Shown here: positions 1-9,698 of the stretch, piece by piece
How positions within the stretch are numbered: position 1 is the stretch's first letter
Layout: each line of letters begins with the position of its first letter
Assembly (NCBI GenBank): GCA_004764695.1
Contig: SMSO01000004.1
Coordinates: 208,501-272,500 of the forward strand
Reading direction: 5' to 3'
Length of the DNA: 64,000 nt
Origin: Schizochytrium sp. TIO01
Lineage: Eukaryota > Sar > Bigyra > Thraustochytrida > Thraustochytriidae
Program-made: the position numbers and the translations under genes
Notes under the pieces: generated by a model
What the model was told of the DNA's origin: nothing
Seen by the model: the letters and a program-made list of their open reading frames with translations, nothing else
Databases searched by the model: none

Positions 1-3000
1 CAGAGGAACTTTTTCGTGCTAAAGAGGCGTCTCCCATCTACCAAGCTCTGTCTGGTTTAGATGACGCTATGGAAGTTTATGATTCAATGACAATGCAAAG
101 CTTATGTACAACTCGTAAACTTCGACGTCTTACTCACGATGATCTGCGAAAGTGTGGGGTTATTTCTTATCCAAAGCGACTCTACATAATAGATGCGTTT
201 CGAAATATTGACCTTCCCAGGAATTATGCTGAAGAAGGAAGTGATATCTCAGAAAAGTCTCGACGCAGAAGAAAAGAACACAATGAACGTCAAAGTGATG
301 GTATTGGTGATGACAGAAGCAGCAATTCCGAAAACTCAGAATGGGAGCATATCCTTGCTCAGCTTGAGAATGCCGGTTTAGGTCGATATTCCCGTCTAGT
401 ATTTGGGGCTGGGTGCACTTCTGTTGAAGCCTGTACGTCCGTAAATGCTGAAATGTTAAGACTTTGTTTACCAAGCCTTGATGAAACCCATCCTCTTTAT
501 GTTCTATTGCGCACGATGCCCGAGTATAGCCTACCGGAGCCAGAGAGCGATGGGGATCATCCTCAGGAGCAGCTTCGTGTGTCTATGGCAAGATCTCAAC
601 GCCATACATCGAGAGCCCCCTCAAGGCGTTCTTCAAGGCGTTCATCCCTGCAAGAAGAGGATGATCTTGATCCAATTATGATATCCCGACAAGCAATCAT
701 ACACATTCACCAGCGAGATGGACCACTTGCAATGCAAGAGGTGCTGTCTAAAATCGGCCTTGCAAGATACTATCCTCTTTTCATTAGTGCTGGGTGTCGC
801 TCAGTAGCTAGTGCAAAGGACCTTCAACATACCTCGTTACGCGCTCTAGGTGTAAGTGGCTTCTTTGATCGGGACAAAATACTGACTGCATTTCGAAATT
901 CTGTAATTACTTTGCCAGATGATATTGGCGGGCTCTCAGATTTGGACTCAGCCAGCTCTGTCAGCTCTGCTATATATAGCGTTGCGAGTGAGGCAGAGAC
1001 TACTGTACACAGCGACGAGGGGCAGGAGGATGTGACAGCTATATTGTATGGCTCCCGGCATCATATTAAAGCCATTCTTCAAGCTGTCAACCTCTCCTAT
1101 CTATGTGATGCAATTTTGCAAAAGCTAGAGAGAACAGCAAGAGGTCGTACGTTTTTGCGTGCAGCTACAAGACTTTCACACGAAGATCTAATCACCATCG
1201 GTATTGATAATTTTCACGACCGTAGTGCAGCTATTATGGCATTCCGAAATGCTCACGCCCGGACATTACGTGAGCAACCTGTCCTGGAGCTTTTAAAGAG
1301 CGTTCAGCTTGAACACCACTGGAACGTGTTTCAGGAACATGGTATCACTACAATACTTCGATGCTTTCAGCTTACGCCCGCACGACTACGTGGCCTTGGG
1401 TTTTCTCATCTTGATTGCGTAAAGTTTACGATTGCTTTGCGCAATTTTGACGATGACGATATGAGCACTGGGTCGTTGACCGATTTTGAGAACTTTTCTG
1501 AACCTGACGACGTGGATCTCTACACAGAAGAACTTGAAAGAATCTATGGAATTCTCACTGAGGAAGACCGAGCTATTCTAGACGCTCTTGTAAAAGAAGG
1601 TCTTGCCTCCTACTATCCACGATTTCGTGAGTTGGGGATTCGTTCTGTGGAACGCGCACAAGCAATGCTACCTTCCGATTTTGAATCCTGCCAAATTATT
1701 TCTCCCAGTCGCCAGGCGCATCTTACCGAGGCCTTCAGTAACCTTTCCGTAACCCATTCAGAGAGGTTGCTTCTTGAATCATCTATCTCAGATTCACAGA
1801 GAGGGCTTGACATGCTAAGGTTTTTTCTTTCGAGTCAAGCTGGGTATGAGAACCAATTCGATGTGCTGTATTCTCACCAGATTCGTAGCGTTGAGGCTTG
1901 TCAGAGTATTTCCCGGGATGACTTTGTTAGCTGGGGTCTTGACCCAGAGCCAGAAATGTGGGGCGCTTCTGATCGCAGAGAAGCTTTCATTGACGCGGCT
2001 CTCACTTTTGACCCTCGTGACTTCGTATCAGATAATTCATCTGGTGATGAGGCTCCCGATGGAGACGAAGAAGGTCGCCGAGTACGCCGGGAATCGCGTG
2101 TGAGGCGCCGTAAGGAGGTTGCAGAAAGGCGTGCTGCTACAGCAGAGTTCTTTCGAAAGAGCGATCGTCGCTCGGCTAGAGCAAAATGGCGCAAACATCT
2201 CCAGCGTGGTATTAATCGCTCCAGGACCCGCGAATATCTTGAAATTTGCCAAAAAAGAGCACGTGCAGGCCCTGCACTTCGTCATTTGCATGGTATCTCC
2301 GCGAACTATGTCGCGCTTTCATATTGCGGCAGTCTTGAGACACCTGGTGACTTGCAGCCTCCTGGCATTTTAAGCATTACTAATTGCAGATCTCTCAAAA
2401 ACCTCAATGGGTTTTGTTTGTCCAGGCCAAAAGACCCAATACATACTATGATCGAGGTTTCTCATTGTGAAGAAATCGAGACTTTATTTTCGCCAGCAAC
2501 TTGTGAAACTTATTATCAAGGTCGACTTACTGTGACTGGGTGCAATAAATTAAAACAACTAGCTAGCGGCAAACTTGTGTGCGCGCGACTTTCAAAGATT
2601 AAAATCTCAAACTGCGACTCCTTTTGCAATATTGCAGACCAAGTCAGTTTAGATTTTTCACACGTTTCTTTAGCCAGTTTAGAATCACTCGAAGCTCTTG
2701 CTTTTGATGGTGCCCTGGTTGCTAAAAATCTTTCGAGCTGCAGAATTGTTGATTGTAAGTCTTTGCAACAGGTACGCATCGAATGCATCAAATCTCTTTC
2801 TAGCTTAAAGGTTTTGGAATGCCCCGAGCTCAGCGTTATTTCTCCATATTGCAAAGTATCGGGGAAAGTCACACTCTCTAGCTTGCCAATGTTGGAGTCT
2901 TGCGCTGTTAGCACAAAAAGTCGAATGATACTTCAAAATCTTCCAAAACTTCAATCTTTGGAAAGTCCCGAGGGGTCTCTCAAGCATCTCAAGAACCTCG

Positions 3001-6000
3001 AAGTCAGTAACTGTCCACTACTATTCCATGGTCCAGATTCATTCGGTACATCTATTCTTTCCCAGCTTACGTTTTTAGTCGGTCTTGACCTGAGCAACAC
3101 TAGCGAGCTCACAGAGATCCCGGATGCTCTCCCAAGCAAACTTCGCAAACTAAATTTGGAGAATTGCATCAACCTGCGCTTGTTGCCGTCAACATCTATG
3201 GGCCGATCTAATGGATACCTTGAGTTGAATGTAAAAGGCTGCAAATCTCTGGTTAGTATTCCCTCGCAAGCGCATTTATCAAGCTTATGTGCAGCAGAGT
3301 GTAAATCTTTGCGTATTGTTCCGCGTGGCCTTCGTGTGGGTCGTGTGAAAAAACGTTGGGAAAATGGATTTATCGTTGTGGATCCTAAACATCCTGGAAA
3401 TATCGACCTAAGCGGCTGTACAGCTCTACAACATTTTGGCATGTCAGAAGTTCTAGGAAACCTTATATTGTCCGGTGCTGGTTTGGTAGAAATGCCACCT
3501 GTTCGAGTTCTCGGAAATATCTATGGCACCCATATGCCCAATCTTGTTACAGTTAGGGCAGGGACACTCGCAGGTCAAGTTGCTTCATATACTCATGGTA
3601 GGGTCGTTGGCGGAAAAGTGAATTTTCGTCATTGCCCGCGTCTTCGTGAGGTTAATTTGGAGCGTGTCTTGCACGATCTCCATCTATCGTACTGTCCTTC
3701 GCTAGAAAAGCTTGGTGCACAACGTCTTGAAATCGGTGTTTCCGACCCTGGACTGGACTTTTATCGTAAGAATGGACGAGTTCCAGATGGCAGTTTACAC
3801 CTGCAGCAGTGTATTGCACTTCGAGAGCTTCCTGCAGAACTCATATGCTACGAAAGCATTGATATGCAATATTGCATGGCTCTTAAATCACTTGCCAATT
3901 GTAAAATCACAGTTGGATACCCTGCGTTAACAAAGGTTGACAAAGCGAGCTTTGCAGGTCTCTTTCGTATCTTGGGTTGTAATAGCCTTGAGTCGCTGCC
4001 CCGAAGTATGACCGTGTTTGGCACTCTACTTCTGGCTATGGCAGATGAGATGGTGACACTCTCCGCGTTAGACATTTACGGTTCAGTGTTCGCTTACCAA
4101 TGCTTGAAGTTGAAGCAGATATCACGTGACGTTCGAGTTAAGGGATCTCTTGTTTTGTATGAATGCCCTGAGCTCGACTCCTTGCCTCCAAACTGGGCAT
4201 TCTCACCTCCGCCATCGCTTAGCGCGTCAGCCGCAAAGCGCGTGAGTACCAGATCAGCTTCATCCAGAAAATCGCTGCGGTCCAGGCTCTTACGGAACCG
4301 TTCTAGTGCTGCATCAAGAATCATGAATGATTACACGGTTGAAGTAGACAAATTGGATGGTACACCTGAAGAGATCCATCAAGGTAGTCAAACGGAGGCT
4401 GAGAGTTGGCGAGATGCAGGATCAGAAAACTCACCTCATAGAATTAATGCAAGTGAGACCGATGAGACCGATGAGACCGATGAGACCGATGATCGTTATA
4501 TTGCTCGATCGCGTAGACCTCTCGATGACGAAAGCGGGGAAGAGGACTCAACAGATGAAAGCGAGTCCGAACAAGATGACGAAGAGGAAGAAGAAGAAGA
4601 GGAAGGTGACTGGCCAGACTTCAACGACATCGTGGCTCCAGAACAGTCAGAAGATCAGAAAATTGCTGAGAATGGGATATCTCTCTACATCATAGACTGC
4701 GTTTCGTTGAGTAAACTACCGAAGGGACTCAATATTCCAGGAAGTTTAGGAATTATGGGATGCGGAGAACTGGTAGAGCTTCCTTCTGATCTCCAGGTTG
4801 GTATCGATCTGATTTTAACAGGGTGTGTTATGCTCGAATCTGTGCCACATACTGTCATTCAACAAATGGTGAATTCTGCAGCGAAGGCTCGCAAAACCCT
4901 TGATGCGTGGCAACTGAAATCAAACGAGCTGGCAGATCTTCAATCCAAGCACGCAGCTGCGCAGCATGAAGCAAGTCAAGCACGGCACGCTATTCAAGAG
5001 ATTAAGAGGCAGGCTCGCCGTAAGAGCATCCCTCTTTCTGTAATCGATGAGCAGTTAGACAAAGAAGATGAATCCGAGACACACTTATCTGAAGGTGCTA
5101 AAGCTGACATTGACTATTCGTCAGATGTAGAACTTGCTCCCCAAGAGATTGCTTCTCAACGTAAGGACTCTTTAAAGAGTAGTAAAAACGGTGTTCCTGA
5201 GCAATCATCGTCTCGCCAGCTTTCGTTCATGGGTCGTCGTTCGTCAAGTGCGAGCAAGTCTTCTTCATCGCTTGCAAGTCGTGCTCTAGGGCATCTGAAA
5301 CGTTCATTTCGAAGGCCAAACAGTCGGAAAATGTCGATCTCCTCAAGTGGTTCTGTAGCAAGTGCTATTTCAACTGCTAGCTCTCAGCTCAGTTTCACAA
5401 CTGAGGAGGAGGAGAGGCTCTCAGAGCTGGCACGCTCTCTGATGATTGCTGAAGAAGAGGAGGAAGCTCTTGCAACCAAATTGGCAAAGTTTAATCTTCC
5501 TGCCAAACCCTGTGTGACGCTGTATCATGTGATAAACTTAGCACAGACTCTCCTAGACGAAGACACAGATTTTGTTGTTGAATGGAGAGCGAAACGCGAG
5601 GAAATCAATGACGCGGTTCAATTCACCTTTTCGGATGACGATGGAGCATCTTTGAGAGCATCGGTGACTGGATTGATCTCCACCGAAGACCACCATGAAG
5701 CAAGCAATGATTACGCTGGTGGCGATGATGGAAACGACGGTGAAGATGATGAAGATGACGAATATGAATATTTTGAAACCCTTGACGATGCTGTTCGATT
5801 TTGGAGCAAGGCTGCAGGTTGGGTTGACAAACGTGGTTTACCTGTCACCCCTGAGGCCAAGAGTCTCTATGCAAAAGCTCAATCAGACTATGAAGCCAAG
5901 CAGGCAAAGAGAAAGTCATACGAGAAGCGCCGGAATAGCCGCCGGACCAGTCGGACCAGCCACCGTAGTCATAGCTCCCAAATTCACACGTCAGAGGCAG

Positions 6001-6920
6001 ATGGTGATGGTGATGGTGTTGATAATAACATCTTCGAAGACGGCAAGTTCCTTCCAATTGTTAATATCAAAGATTGTATTGAGGAAGCGTACAAGGGTGA
6101 TGTGCTACGATTCCTCGAAAAGCTGAAGTCCTCGACAGAGTATGATGACCGCTCAATGCGCCGCGGCCTAGCAGAACGAGTTATGGAAATAATCAGGCTC
6201 CTCGCAGAGGACCCAGAAAGCAGCGAAGACATTGTTCTCCGGATGTCACAGAGTATTGATGCTTGCGTTGACAAACCGATCTGGGCACTTAACCAAATGC
6301 ATGTTGTACAGGAAATTGCACATGCTCGAGGTGATCGAGAAAGAATTCGGTCTCTCGGTCGTCGAGTAATGCGACTTGGTCTTGTACACGAAGCAGCAGC
6401 TATGTCAATTGCAAAGCGCGGTGGTTATACAGGAACAGATGACGTCTGCGTCTACCTACGATATGAGATCGATCTCCGCGTGCCATTAAACTTGCCTGTC
6501 TCATCACGTGATATGCGCTATGGTGCATATGTTAACATCCCTACATCAGAAATTTTCGAGGTGTGTCGGAAACTTCGAACAATTACGGAAGATGACTTTG
6601 AGGCATGGCTATCCCAGTGGTCTGAATGGCAGCGTCAGCTCCGTTTTGAGTTTGCTCGTGATACCAAGTGGGGAGACCTTCCTTCAAAGGACCGACGTGT
6701 TTCTCTAGGTCGTACAGATCTCATGGGTGATGAACTTGTTGATCCTGTAGAGATTGAAAGAGCTGTTTTCTCATTCAGTGAGCTCATGAGATTCTGGGTG
6801 CCGAGTGGAGTTGACTTATACAAGACTCCACGCTCAGTCGAAGATATGAAAACATCTTTATACAGGTGCATCCCAGCCATTGACCCTGACTCCTTGCAGG
6901 ATGGAGGAAATCCCGTATAA
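1..6920 (+). CDS. SAM-like / LRR / NEL-type E3 ubiquitin ligase (5' partial)
   Basis: The frame is open from base 3. The first ATG (69) sits inside a repeat module, so the true start lies upstream; 2283 residues follow that ATG. About seven SAM-like helical modules fill residues 1-650, most ending in a hydrophobic-x-x-A-F-R-N signature (AFRN, ALRN, AFSN). A basic linker leads to roughly 20 cysteine-bearing leucine-rich repeats of the form C-x-x-L-x-x-L-P (about 735-1380, resuming 1535-1600), interrupted by an acidic Ser/Arg stretch with four ETD copies. The C-terminus (about 1900-2260) matches the NEL fold of bacterial IpaH/SspH-type E3 ligases: a DDAVRFW start, a catalytic-type C-x-D (Cys 2066, Asp 2068) followed by ALNQM, then VYLRYEIDLRVPLNLP, an MRY motif and EAWLSQWSEW. 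It probably acts as a cysteine-dependent ubiquitin ligase with LRRs binding substrate. The NEL call rests on motif order that I recognise; function and transfer from bacteria are inference. Confidence 0.75.
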   Translation, partial: EELFRAKEASPIYQALSGLDDAMEVYDSMTMQSLCTTRKLRRLTHDDLRKCGVISYPKRLYIIDAFRNIDLPRNYAEEGSDISEKSRRRRKEHNERQSDGIGDDRSSNSENSEWEHILAQLENAGLGRYSRLVFGAGCTSVEACTSVNAEMLRLCLPSLDETHPLYVLLRTMPEYSLPEPESDGDHPQEQLRVSMARSQRHTSRAPSRRSSRRSSLQEEDDLDPIMISRQAIIHIHQRDGPLAMQEVLSKIGLARYYPLFISAGCRSVASAKDLQHTSLRALGVSGFFDRDKILTAFRNSVITLPDDIGGLSDLDSASSVSSAIYSVASEAETTVHSDEGQEDVTAILYGSRHHIKAILQAVNLSYLCDAILQKLERTARGRTFLRAATRLSHEDLITIGIDNFHDRSAAIMAFRNAHARTLREQPVLELLKSVQLEHHWNVFQEHGITTILRCFQLTPARLRGLGFSHLDCVKFTIALRNFDDDDMSTGSLTDFENFSEPDDVDLYTEELERIYGILTEEDRAILDALVKEGLASYYPRFRELGIRSVERAQAMLPSDFESCQIISPSRQAHLTEAFSNLSVTHSERLLLESSISDSQRGLDMLRFFLSSQAGYENQFDVLYSHQIRSVEACQSISRDDFVSWGLDPEPEMWGASDRREAFIDAALTFDPRDFVSDNSSGDEAPDGDEEGRRVRRESRVRRRKEVAERRAATAEFFRKSDRRSARAKWRKHLQRGINRSRTREYLEICQKRARAGPALRHLHGISANYVALSYCGSLETPGDLQPPGILSITNCRSLKNLNGFCLSRPKDPIHTMIEVSHCEEIETLFSPATCETYYQGRLTVTGCNKLKQLASGKLVCARLSKIKISNCDSFCNIADQVSLDFSHVSLASLESLEALAFDGALVAKNLSSCRIVDCKSLQQVRIECIKSLSSLKVLECPELSVISPYCKVSGKVTLSSLPMLESCAVSTKSRMILQNLPKLQSLESPEGSLKHLKNLEVSNCPLLFHGPDSFGTSILSQLTFLVGLDLSNTSELTEIPDALPSKLRKLNLENCINLRLLPSTSMGRSNGYLELNVKGCKSLVSIPSQAHLSSLCAAECKSLRIVPRGLRVGRVKKRWENGFIVVDPKHPGNIDLSGCTALQHFGMSEVLGNLILSGAGLVEMPPVRVLGNIYGTHMPNLVTVRAGTLAGQVASYTHGRVVGGKVNFRHCPRLREVNLERVLHDLHLSYCPSLEKLGAQRLEIGVSDPGLDFYRKNGRVPDGSLHLQQCIALRELPAELICYESIDMQYCMALKSLANCKITVGYPALTKVDKASFAGLFRILGCNSLESLPRSMTVFGTLLLAMADEMVTLSALDIYGSVFAYQCLKLKQISRDVRVKGSLVLYECPELDSLPPNWAFSPPPSLSASAAKRVSTRSASSRKSLRSRLLRNRSSAASRIMNDYTVEVDKLDGTPEEIHQGSQTEAESWRDAGSENSPHRINASETDETDETDETDDRYIARSRRPLDDESGEEDSTDESESEQDDEEEEEEEEGDWPDFNDIVAPEQSEDQKIAENGISLYIIDCVSLSKLPKGLNIPGSLGIMGCGELVELPSDLQVGIDLILTGCVMLESVPHTVIQQMVNSAAKARKTLDAWQLKSNELADLQSKHAAAQHEASQARHAIQEIKRQARRKSIPLSVIDEQLDKEDESETHLSEGAKADIDYSSDVELAPQEIASQRKDSLKSSKNGVPEQSSSRQLSFMGRRSSSASKSSSSLASRALGHLKRSFRRPNSRKMSISSSGSVASAISTASSQLSFTTEEEERLSELARSLMIAEEEEEALATKLAKFNLPAKPCVTLYHVINLAQTLLDEDTDFVVEWRAKREEINDAVQFTFSDDDGASLRASVTGLISTEDHHEASNDYAGGDDGNDGEDDEDDEYEYFETLDDAVRFWSKAAGWVDKRGLPVTPEAKSLYAKAQSDYEAKQAKRKSYEKRRNSRRTSRTSHRSHSSQIHTSEADGDGDGVDNNIFEDGKFLPIVNIKDCIEEAYKGDVLRFLEKLKSSTEYDDRSMRRGLAERVMEIIRLLAEDPESSEDIVLRMSQSIDACVDKPIWALNQMHVVQEIAHARGDRERIRSLGRRVMRLGLVHEAAAMSIAKRGGYTGTDDVCVYLRYEIDLRVPLNLPVSSRDMRYGAYVNIPTSEIFEVCRKLRTITEDDFEAWLSQWSEWQRQLRFEFARDTKWGDLPSKDRRVSLGRTDLMGDELVDPVEIERAVFSFSELMRFWVPSGVDLYKTPRSVEDMKTSLYRCIPAIDPDSLQDGGNPV
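4455..4490 (+). repeat. Four perfect 9-bp tandem copies inside the NEL gene
   Basis: GAGACCGAT is repeated four times without error and keeps the reading frame, encoding ETDETDETDETD in the acidic insert between LRR blocks. Its 9-bp period means expansion or contraction would not shift the frame. Confidence 0.95.
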
Positions 6921-8039
6921 TCCTTCAATTGTTTGGCTCATTTCAAGTATCATAATGACTATCAATTATACGATGCTATATTAGTGGCCTTGGCTCTGGC
7001 TGATGCTCACATTTATCATCCATAATTAAGTATTTTCTACGGTTTTCATCTACGTAACATAATTTTGACCTTCAGCTACCTCTGCAGAATTATATTGTAT
7101 TAGATACTCTTCTGCAAGTAGATACAAATTTAAAGTCCCCGCGATTTCCAGGAATCCAAGAAGGAGAGTGTAGATCCAATCATTCATGCCAAACATGTAG
7201 AAGGATATTTAGTTAGATTACGCTCATTGGTGAATCGTCGTCGAATGAAGACGAAGCTAGTTGAGCACCGATTTCCTTTTCATTTCACCAGACTATACTA
7301 TAGAAAATAGAAAACTTCCTGGTACCAAATTAAACACATGCTTTTGTTCCTAGTCCGAGAGAGTGCTATTTGTTGTTGGAAATATATTCGAATTGTTCTT
7401 TTGGTGGGTTTTGAGGGCAAACCAATTACATCACACCATATCAAAGTTGAGCTTTGGGCCCATAACCTATTGCAAGTTTGCGTGAGGCGATCACCAAGAG
7501 ATAGCGTAGGTAGAGAGATGAAGAAAATGAATAGTTATCATTAACATTCAGGAACCTTTTGTTATTTATTTGACCTAAAACTAAATGGTTATTCCTTTTC
7601 GAGCTTAGTAACTTCAAACTCTTGAGAAGACTAGGTCTCATCAATTGTAAGTTAGCGTGAGAGGATCACCAAGATATAGCTTGGGTAGAGATGAAGGAAA
7701 AGAACAGTCAGAATTAACATTCAGGAACTAGAGAAAGGTCCATTGTCCAAGTCTATGCTTAAGTCTTGTGTCGGGCGCATCGGGATGTTTAGTTTGGGAG
7801 TAGCTGTATATTACTTCAATAGTTTCTAACAATCATTGTGTGCTAGTACCTTGCTAGAACTAAGCTGCTGACCTCGCGAACAAGGACGAAAGTTTCTTCA
7901 AGTCAGACCACAAAATGTTATGCGTGAATTACAGTGCCAAGTACAAGTTTGCGCCATGAGTTCGAATAAACGTATAAACAGATGCTAATTGTTGTCTTAC
8001 TCCCACCAAAAAAAAGTGAACATGCTAAGGAAATAGTTC
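6921..8039. other. Intergenic region between convergent genes
   Basis: AT-rich DNA with no credible gene; short ORFs here have no domain signal. It holds an imperfect 84-bp direct duplication (7472-7555 and 7647-7730) described separately. Confidence 0.7.
7472..7730. repeat. Imperfect direct duplication, two ~84-bp copies 175 bp apart
   Basis: Copy 1 (7472-7555) and copy 2 (7647-7730) share GCGTGAG, GATCACCAAGA, the ATAGC..GGTAGAG block and ATTAACATTCAGGAAC in the same order, with scattered substitutions and small indels. This looks like a local segmental duplication or the remnant of a small repeat element. Confidence 0.8.
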
Positions 8040-8594
8040 TCATCGACAAGAAATTGTTTTGCCAGGAGACGGGAAAGTGCCGAGCATCTTGTTCCAGACG
8101 GCGCGAGTAACTCCACCAGTAGGGACGAGATAGCAAGTGACGCCAAGCTTCGAAACGACATCGCAGTTGTACCTTTGATCATCAAAAAACACCATTTCTT
8201 CAAATTTCACCCCAGTCTGAGACGCAATGGTTCGAAAGTGGCCCGATTTGCTTCCCTTGTGAATTTCAGAAACACCAATGTAATCTTCAAGTGGTCTTCC
8301 CGCTTCTTTATCTACGATAATCTTTTGCATGCACTCACGGGCCCACTCAGGTTCATCACACGTAGACGCGACCGCAACAGACGTATGAAACCACTTTTCG
8401 TCGCTGTCAAGTTCCTGCAGAATTTCGCGAATTGAGCCCATCAGGTAGACTTCAGTTCCACCACGATCAGCTACGTTGCCATTTTCAAGCGCACGAAATG
8501 GACTGCCAGACTTACCACCCCAAAGATGGTACATCTCCGGGTACCATGTCAAGTTGTCTAGATCAAAAACCACACATTTGGGAACCGAACTCAT
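8040..8594 (-). CDS. Magnesium-dependent phosphatase 1 (MDP-1), HAD superfamily
   Basis: This 184-residue protein fits the MDP-1 family (about 165-185). HAD motif I is VVFDLDN, with Asp11 the expected nucleophile and Asp13 the acid/base. Motif II lies in the VAVAST stretch (about 73-78). A conserved lysine sits near 113-116, and motif IV is FFDD (Asp138-Asp139) followed by N-x-x-x-V-S-K-L-G-V, typical of MDP-1. The family dephosphorylates protein-tyrosine and sugar substrates in the cytosol; it needs Mg2+. The frame stays open for 97 more codons upstream, to an ATG at 8885, but that extension is Arg/Ser-rich with no domain. I therefore start at the ATG of MSSVPK. An organelle-targeted longer form remains possible. 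The residues after the DxD (N-L-T) differ from the usual T-L order. Confidence 0.85.
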   Translation of the reverse strand: MSSVPKCVVFDLDNLTWYPEMYHLWGGKSGSPFRALENGNVADRGGTEVYLMGSIREILQELDSDEKWFHTSVAVASTCDEPEWARECMQKIIVDKEAGRPLEDYIGVSEIHKGSKSGHFRTIASQTGVKFEEMVFFDDQRYNCDVVSKLGVTCYLVPTGGVTRAVWNKMLGTFPSPGKTISCR

Positions 8595-9698
8595 GCTTCT
8601 GCAGCTCAAGATTGGTACTGTAAAAGTTCTAACAAGTGCTTGAGCCCACAAATCACCTCTACGTGTAGCACGCCTAAATCTAACGCTCGCGTAAATGGTG
8701 CTGCTGAAAATACTATACCAATAGCTACCACTCGTCGATCGGATCCACCAAAGCTTTCCACCTAACAGTGATGAGTTAGTTGCAGCCGAAGCTCTTGCCT
8801 TCAAGAGAGAGCCTTGTCTGAACCCACACTCCAAGCAGGAACTACAGTTGTGCCAAACTCTGAGGTTCGCAGATCTTGCCTTCAAGGAGACCCTGATTTG
8901 CTGTTGCTAGTTTGTCGCTTATTCGTTCATTCATTTTCTGTACTTCGCTTCATCATGTGTCTTATACTTTCTTCTATTTAGCCCCTAATAAACCACGATT
9001 TGGGTTCTTCTTGCACAAACAGAAACGCCACTACCTACATGGAATTAAAGTCTCGTTCGTATGAAATAAGCTGCTACGAAGGGGATTAATAATTGTCAGC
9101 ATTGGTGAGAGGACATTTTCGGGAACTCTCCGAGGTCTTCATCAGCCTTCAACAGTGGCTTCAAGGGCTTTTCTGAAAACGCTCGCCTTCACTCTCAGCG
9201 TCACATTCCGTTACTTCAGGTTATGATAATAGAGGTTTCATCAAGGTTACCATCGAGAGCGGATCGTTAAGGCGTTACAGTTTCGAACGTTACTAAACCC
9301 CAACTGTGATCTACAACAACAAAGACAGAAAATACGGACTCAGAACCGAGACGAGCACAGAGCTCCAGCTGGAGCGAGGCGAGGGGACACCACGGGGCAC
9401 GACAAACCCCTCACTCCTTACCAAGCCTTACAGCTAGTGTTTATTGTGCTTGTCTGCTGGGCTTTCGGTAGTGTTCGTTGTTTCTTCGCAGAACGTCGAG
9501 GGAAAATCTTGGTGAGGGAAGTCAAGGCCATCTTGAAGACGCGGACACAGGCACGCCTGGATACATCCATTCACCTTGGCGGCAATCGAGACAACTCCTA
9601 AGCAATACGTGAACCTATGCGCGTACATGGTAGACGGCTGTAAAGGTTTAGATCGGGCCAATTTTGAGAAATCGGCAGATTGTAGAAAAGCGTGAGAG
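8595..9698. other. Intergenic, divergent promoter region
   Basis: Separates the MDP-1 gene (minus) from the MAP10-like gene (plus), so it should contain both promoters. The left 290 bp are open in frame with MDP-1. A minus-strand ORF at 9434-9895 overlaps the next gene and shows no family signal. I see no clear core promoter motif. Confidence 0.5.
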
